Origin: Oceanihabitans iliipiscarium
GTDB taxonomy: Bacteria > Bacteroidota > Bacteroidia > Flavobacteriales > Flavobacteriaceae
Reading direction: 5' to 3'
Assembly (NCBI RefSeq): GCF_042686125.1
Contig: NZ_JBHUOV010000001.1
Span: forward strand, 1,364,001 to 1,428,000
Length of the DNA: 64,000 nt
The notes under the pieces: generated by a model
What the model was told of the DNA's origin: nothing
Seen by the model: the letters and a program-made list of their open reading frames with translations, nothing else
The model's database searches: none
Translations under genes and position numbers: made by a program
Shown here: positions 59,963 to 64,000 of the stretch, one piece after another
How positions within the stretch are numbered: the first letter of the stretch is position 1
How the letters are laid out: each line of letters starts with the position of its first letter

Positions 59963-61825
59963 TTATTTCTCCATTTTTTCCATGAGTTCAAACCAACGTT
60001 CTTCTTTGGTTTCCATATCATCAATGATGAGTTGTAATTTTTCTGAAAGCTTAGTGATTTCATCTTGAGTTAGAGTTTCGTCATTGAATTTGTTTTCTAA
60101 TTCCTTTTTGTCATACTCTAAAGATTTTAATTTGCTTTCAATATTTTTATATTCTTTTTGTTCGTTATAAGATAGTTTGTTGTTGCTGTCTTTTTTCCAA
60201 GATTTCTTTTCTTTCTTATCGTCACTGATTTCAGAAACTACAGGCTGACTATCTTCGTATGCTCTAAAATCGCTATAATTACCAGGGAAATCTTCAACAA
60301 TGCCATCGCCTCTAAAAATAAAGAGATGATCAATGATTTTATCCATGAAATATCTGTCATGCGACACAACCATTAGGCAACCAGGAAAATCAAGAAGAAA
60401 GTTTTCTAGTACATTTAAGGTCACAATGTCTAAGTCGTTCGTAGGCTCATCAAGAATTAAAAAATTCGGATTTTGAATTAAAACAGTACATAAATATAGT
60501 CGTTTGCGTTCACCACCACTTAGTTTTTCAACAAAATCATATTGTTTTTTTCTGTCGAATAAAAACCGTTCAAGAAGCTGTTGCGCACTAATTTGTCTGC
60601 CTTTTTTTAAAGGAATATAATCGCCAAATTCTTTAACCACATCAATAACCTTTTGGTCTTGCTTGACTTTAATTCCATTTTGGGTATAATAACCAAATTT
60701 TACAGTTTCTCCGATGACAATTTTTCCAGCATCAGGTTGAATAGATTGGGTTATAATATTTAAAAAAGTAGATTTACCAGTTCCGTTTTTGCCAATTATA
60801 CCAACGCGTTCTCCTTTCTGAAAGTTATAATCAAATTGATTAAGAATAGTTTTGTTTTTAAAGGATTTCGAGATTTTGTGGAGTTCAATAATCTTGCTGC
60901 CAAGACGTTCCATGTTAAGTTCTAATTGCACGACGTGGTCTTTTCTGCGTTGGTGTGCACGATGTTTTATTTCTGTAAAATCGTCTATTCTGGATTTGGA
61001 TTTAGTTGTTCGTGCTTTGGGTTGCCTACGCATCCAAGCCAATTCTTTTTTAAAAAGTTGTTTGGCTTTGCCTGTCTCAACAGCTTCGCGATTAACACGT
61101 TCTTCTTTTTTTTCTAAATAGTAGGAGTAGTTTCCTTTATATGAATATAACTCACCTTGATCTAACTCAATAATTTCATTACAAACGCGTTCTAAAAAAT
61201 AGCGATCATGTGTCACCATGAATAGAGTGATATTTTCTTTAGCAAAAAAAGCTTCAAGCCATTCAATCATTTCTAAATCCAGATGGTTGGTTGGCTCGTC
61301 TAAAATAAGTAAGTCAGGTTTGTTAATTAAAGCATTTGCTAGTGCTAGGCGTTTTTTTTGTCCGCCAGATAGTGTGCTTACTTTTTGGTTGAGGTTGTCA
61401 AGTTTTAATTTATAAAGAATTTGTTTGTATTGCGTTTCAAAATCCCAAGCATTATGCCTATCCATGTTTTCAAAAGCTTTTTGATAAGTGTCTTCATCTT
61501 CAGGGTTTAAAAGTGCTTTTTCGTAAGATTTAATAACTTGAAGAATGGCATTGTCAGAACTAAAAATAGTGTCCTCAATAGTTAAGTTTGAATCTAGAAT
61601 AGGCTCCTGAGTTAAAAAGGAAACCACAATGTCTTTTCTAAAAATAACTTGACCAGAATCAGGTACATCTTGTTTTGCTAAAATGTTGAGTATAGATGTT
61701 TTGCCAGTGCCATTTTTTGCTACGAAAGCAATTTTCTGATCTTTATGTATGCTGAAAGAAATATCTTGAAAGAGTTCTAATTCACCATATGATTTTGAAA
61801 TATTTTCTACATTAAGGTAGTTCAA
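59963..61825 (-). CDS. ABC-F ATPase, Uup-like
   Basis: 620 residues from TTG 61825; a further TTG at 61852 would add nine unusual residues including two Cys. Two ABC domains are present: domain 1 with KNGTGKTSILN and LSGGQKKRLALANALINKP, and domain 2 with KNGTGKSTFLN and LSGGERKRLYLCT. A linker between them contains the arginine-rich WMRRQPKARTTKSKSRID. A C-terminal coiled coil (about 540-620, ESKLKSLEYDKKELENKF) matches the Uup CTD. ABC-F proteins act on the ribosome rather than transport; Uup affects DNA transposon excision and ribosome rescue in E. coli. It heads the minus-strand run with the methyltransferase. Confidence 0.9.
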   Translation of the reverse strand: MNYLNVENISKSYGELELFQDISFSIHKDQKIAFVAKNGTGKTSILNILAKQDVPDSGQVIFRKDIVVSFLTQEPILDSNLTIEDTIFSSDNAILQVIKSYEKALLNPEDEDTYQKAFENMDRHNAWDFETQYKQILYKLKLDNLNQKVSTLSGGQKKRLALANALINKPDLLILDEPTNHLDLEMIEWLEAFFAKENITLFMVTHDRYFLERVCNEIIELDQGELYSYKGNYSYYLEKKEERVNREAVETGKAKQLFKKELAWMRRQPKARTTKSKSRIDDFTEIKHRAHQRRKDHVVQLELNMERLGSKIIELHKISKSFKNKTILNQFDYNFQKGERVGIIGKNGTGKSTFLNIITQSIQPDAGKIVIGETVKFGYYTQNGIKVKQDQKVIDVVKEFGDYIPLKKGRQISAQQLLERFLFDRKKQYDFVEKLSGGERKRLYLCTVLIQNPNFLILDEPTNDLDIVTLNVLENFLLDFPGCLMVVSHDRYFMDKIIDHLFIFRGDGIVEDFPGNYSDFRAYEDSQPVVSEISDDKKEKKSWKKDSNNKLSYNEQKEYKNIESKLKSLEYDKKELENKFNDETLTQDEITKLSEKLQLIIDDMETKEERWFELMEKMEK

Positions 61826-61898
61826 CTTGTTTTTTTTACAAATAACGCACAAAAAACCAAAAATTAGAATATAAATTTTAATATTGCTGTTGAAAAGT

Positions 61899-61906
61899 TA
61901 TATTTG
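61899..61906 (+). promoter_or_regulatory. -7 promoter box of the exopolysaccharide export genes
   Basis: TATATTTG matches TAnnTTTG, 20 bases before the Wza-like start, in the divergent gap after the ABC-F gene. At the -33 site there is TTT instead of TTG. Confidence 0.4.
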
Positions 61907-61926
61907 TTGAAACTAGATTTTATACT

Positions 61927-62721
61927 ATGAATAGACGTTTTGTTCTTGTTTTTCTTTTAATATGCGTGATGGTTTCGTCATGTATACCACATAAGGATAC
62001 TATATATTTCCAAAACAAAAATGTTCCTATAGATTCACTTCAAACTATAGTGGAAAAGCAAAAGCCTTATCATGTTCAGATTAACGATATTTTAAATGTT
62101 CGTGTTAAAGCTCTTGATCAAGATAATGTGCAAATATTTAACCCTTTTGGAGATGAAAACTTAAATGCTGGTAGTGTTGAGCGATCTTATTTTGATGGGT
62201 TTACTGTAGATGTTCATGGGAATATAAGGATTCCAACATTAGGTAAACTAAATGTTTTAGGTTATACTACTGAAGAGATTGAACAAATGATTGAAAAAAA
62301 ATTACTTGATGAAATATTTAAGGAAACAGCTAATATTTTTGTTACTGTAAAGCTCACTGGATTGAAATATACAACAATGGGTGAAATTAATAGTACAGGA
62401 ACGAGGACATTGTTTCAAGAGCGTGTTAATATACTTGAGGCTATTGCCAACTCTGGAGATATTCCAGTAACAGGAGATTTAAAAGATGTGCTAATCATTA
62501 GACAGTACCCACAAGGACAAAAAATACATCACTTAGATTTAACAGATGTTGAAGTGATGAATTCTCCATATTATTACATTCAACCTAACGATATGATTTA
62601 TGTTAAACCGTTAAAACAAAAATCTTGGGGAACAGGGACGAATTTATTACAAAATATAGGAGCTGTAGCTACAATCTTATCTTTACTTACAACCACAGTT
62701 ATACTTTATAATCGATTATAG
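61927..62721 (+). CDS. Polysaccharide export lipoprotein, Wza-like
   Basis: 264 residues. The lipoprotein signal ends VMVSSC with Cys at about residue 19. The Poly_export (Wza) core follows: YHVQINDILNVRVKAL, a second segment VDVHGNIRIPTLGKLNVLG, and a SLBB-like unit (GEINSTGTRTLFQERVNILEAI). A hydrophobic C-terminal helix (LLQNIGAVATILSLLTTTVIL) is typical of Bacteroidota forms, which may insert in the outer membrane. It forms the outer channel for capsule or exopolysaccharide. The Wzc-like gene starts 4 bases later. Confidence 0.9.
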   Translation: MNRRFVLVFLLICVMVSSCIPHKDTIYFQNKNVPIDSLQTIVEKQKPYHVQINDILNVRVKALDQDNVQIFNPFGDENLNAGSVERSYFDGFTVDVHGNIRIPTLGKLNVLGYTTEEIEQMIEKKLLDEIFKETANIFVTVKLTGLKYTTMGEINSTGTRTLFQERVNILEAIANSGDIPVTGDLKDVLIIRQYPQGQKIHHLDLTDVEVMNSPYYYIQPNDMIYVKPLKQKSWGTGTNLLQNIGAVATILSLLTTTVILYNRL

Positions 62722-62725
62722 TTTT

Positions 62726-64000
62726 ATGGCCTACAATGAATTTGATGATATTGAAAATATAGAGTCTAAGCAGATAACGTTTGATTTTAAAGGTTATTTG
62801 TTTAAGGTTCTAAATCTATGGAAGTTCGTTTTTCTTTGCATAGGAACAGCCTTAATTATTGCCTACCTTATTAATGTTAGAAAAGAAAACGTATATAAAT
62901 TAGAATCCTTAATTAGTGTAGAGAACGATCAGAATCCCTTTTTTACTGCGAATACAAGTATCTCTTTTAATTGGGGAGGTGTGTCAGGTAAGATGGGAAA
63001 GACCATGACAACCCTACAAACTAGAACGCATAATGAAAAAGTAGTTGACTCGCTTCAATTTTATATGGACCATCTTGTGCAAGGTAAGTATAGAAAAATT
63101 GATGTTTATAAAGAAGTCCCATTTGTTGTCGATTTAGATTTTTCTAAGTTTCAAGTACTCAATGGATTAATTGGGATTAGATTTATTAGCACTAATGAAT
63201 TTGAAGTTTTTACAGAATTTGAAAACCCTCAAATGCTAGCACAACGCTATGATACTAAAGAAAAAGCACGTGTTAAAGTTCCGCAGAAAACCTTTAAAAA
63301 AACATTTTCTATTGGAGAGCCTATAGTTCTTCCTTTTTTTAATGCAACGCTACAATTTAGAAATGGGAAAACAGTTAAACCTAATACAGAATTTTTCTTA
63401 CAATTTAAAAACTTTGATCATGTAGTCCATTCCTATAAACAAGGGATTATGATTAAAACTTTTGATAAGTCTAATTCTCCAGTATTAGCCTTGTCATTAT
63501 CTGGTACTAATAAAGCAAAAATTGTAGACTATTTAAATACAACAGCTGCGATTTTAAGTTTAACAGAATTAGAACGTAAAAACCTTTATGCAACTAATAC
63601 TATTAAGTTTATTGATAGTAGTTTGGCTGCTGTAGATATTAACTTAAAAGAAGTTACCAAAGAAATGAACGACTTTAGAAAAAAGAATAAAGTCTTCGAT
63701 GTTGGTGCCGAAATGTTAGATGTTTCTGCAAGATTAAAAGGGTTTGAAGCTCAAAAGGAAGCCGAAATAGCTAAACTAGACTATTTAGATAGACTAGAAA
63801 TTTATTTGCGAACTAAAACGGATTATACAAGTATAGCAGCGCCAACTTCTGTGGGAATAAGCGAAACGAATATCTTAAGTAGTGTTAGAAAGATTACTGA
63901 ATTAGCAATAGAACGTCAAAGCTTAGAATATACTACTAGAAAAGAATCAGATATCTTTAAAAATTTAGACCGACAAATAGATGCAGAGAAGAATGTATTG
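62726..64000 (+). CDS. Polysaccharide co-polymerase/tyrosine autokinase, Wzc-like, N-terminal part
   Basis: The window contains 425 codons from the ATG at 62726; the gene runs off the right edge. A cytosolic tip of about 30 residues precedes a membrane helix (about 36-52, FLCIGTALIIAYLINV). Then comes the large periplasmic Wzz-type domain (LESLISVENDQNPFF, later coiled segments with many Lys/Glu such as DINLKEVTKEMNDFRKKN). The second helix and the BY-kinase domain expected C-terminally are outside the window. It works with the Wza-like lipoprotein to control length and export of surface polysaccharide. Confidence 0.85.
   Translation, partial: MAYNEFDDIENIESKQITFDFKGYLFKVLNLWKFVFLCIGTALIIAYLINVRKENVYKLESLISVENDQNPFFTANTSISFNWGGVSGKMGKTMTTLQTRTHNEKVVDSLQFYMDHLVQGKYRKIDVYKEVPFVVDLDFSKFQVLNGLIGIRFISTNEFEVFTEFENPQMLAQRYDTKEKARVKVPQKTFKKTFSIGEPIVLPFFNATLQFRNGKTVKPNTEFFLQFKNFDHVVHSYKQGIMIKTFDKSNSPVLALSLSGTNKAKIVDYLNTTAAILSLTELERKNLYATNTIKFIDSSLAAVDINLKEVTKEMNDFRKKNKVFDVGAEMLDVSARLKGFEAQKEAEIAKLDYLDRLEIYLRTKTDYTSIAAPTSVGISETNILSSVRKITELAIERQSLEYTTRKESDIFKNLDRQIDAEKNVL

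Overview
The window is a compact, clearly AT-rich stretch of a chromosome from a member of the Bacteroidota, most likely a marine Flavobacteriaceae. Supporting signs are the TAnnTTTG promoter boxes, A-rich leaders in place of strong Shine-Dalgarno sites, a type IX secretion (T9SS) sorting domain, a SusC/TonB-style outer-membrane receptor with a carboxypeptidase-regulatory domain, the small DUF4295 gene after rpmG, a long SecA without a zinc tail, and DUF2911, DUF2795 and BshC. Family level is an inference from these traits; I cannot name the species. No rRNA, tRNA, CRISPR array, integrase or insertion sequence was seen.

Layout. 1-5.4 kb: htpG (cut by the window edge), a divergent fabH, a TonB-dependent-receptor-like protein and a CoA-binding protein. 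5.3-10 kb: a Na+/solute symporter, recR, a GT2 glycosyltransferase and a 2-oxo-acid dehydrogenase E2. 10-14.3 kb: a lone FkbM methyltransferase, then a tight run of exonuclease, FAH-family enzyme, Hpt-like protein and cinA. 14.3-18.7 kb: rpmB-rpmG-DUF4295, ftsY and rimO, with a serine hydrolase inserted on the other strand. 18.7-20.3 kb: two lipoprotein esterases. 20.4-31 kb: bshC, guaA, a LysM/PBP1-like lipoprotein, a DUF922 putative metalloprotease, a DUF3820 protein, pyrG, yidC and a YwqK/MORN protein. 31.2-39.8 kb: mnmA, a nitronate-monooxygenase-like flavoprotein, a large multidomain LTA-synthase-like protein, a MATE exporter, a small acidic protein, a PAP2 phosphatase and a lipid kinase. 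39.9-46 kb: a sugar-nucleotide epimerase, meaB, DUF2911, an ECF sigma operon and an M23 peptidase. 46-53.1 kb: a T9SS-sorted protein and a 2067-residue surface protein with six near-identical HYR repeats. 53.3-61.8 kb: a membrane protein, secA, DUF2795, a corrinoid adenosyltransferase, a LolD/MacB-type ATPase, a methyltransferase and an ABC-F (Uup-like) ATPase. 61.9-64 kb: the start of an exopolysaccharide export locus (Wza-like and Wzc-like), cut by the window edge.

Most genes are housekeeping: translation and tRNA modification, nucleotide synthesis, membrane protein insertion (SecA, FtsY, YidC), lipid metabolism and thiol/cofactor support. MeaB and the corrinoid adenosyltransferase both serve methylmalonyl-CoA mutase. 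The parts that deserve a second look are: (1) the 995-residue protein combining an LTA-synthase-like alkaline-phosphatase domain, an ILEI/FAM3-like domain and a GDPD-like domain; (2) the 2067-residue HYR/malectin protein with a duplicated EF-hand-like tail, paired with a small T9SS-sorted partner; (3) a family of structured intergenic palindromic repeats with at least three copies; (4) an ECF sigma operon whose last product carries an 11-residue-periodic amphipathic helix; (5) genes whose promoter box sits 3-4 bases from the start codon, which suggests leaderless mRNAs.
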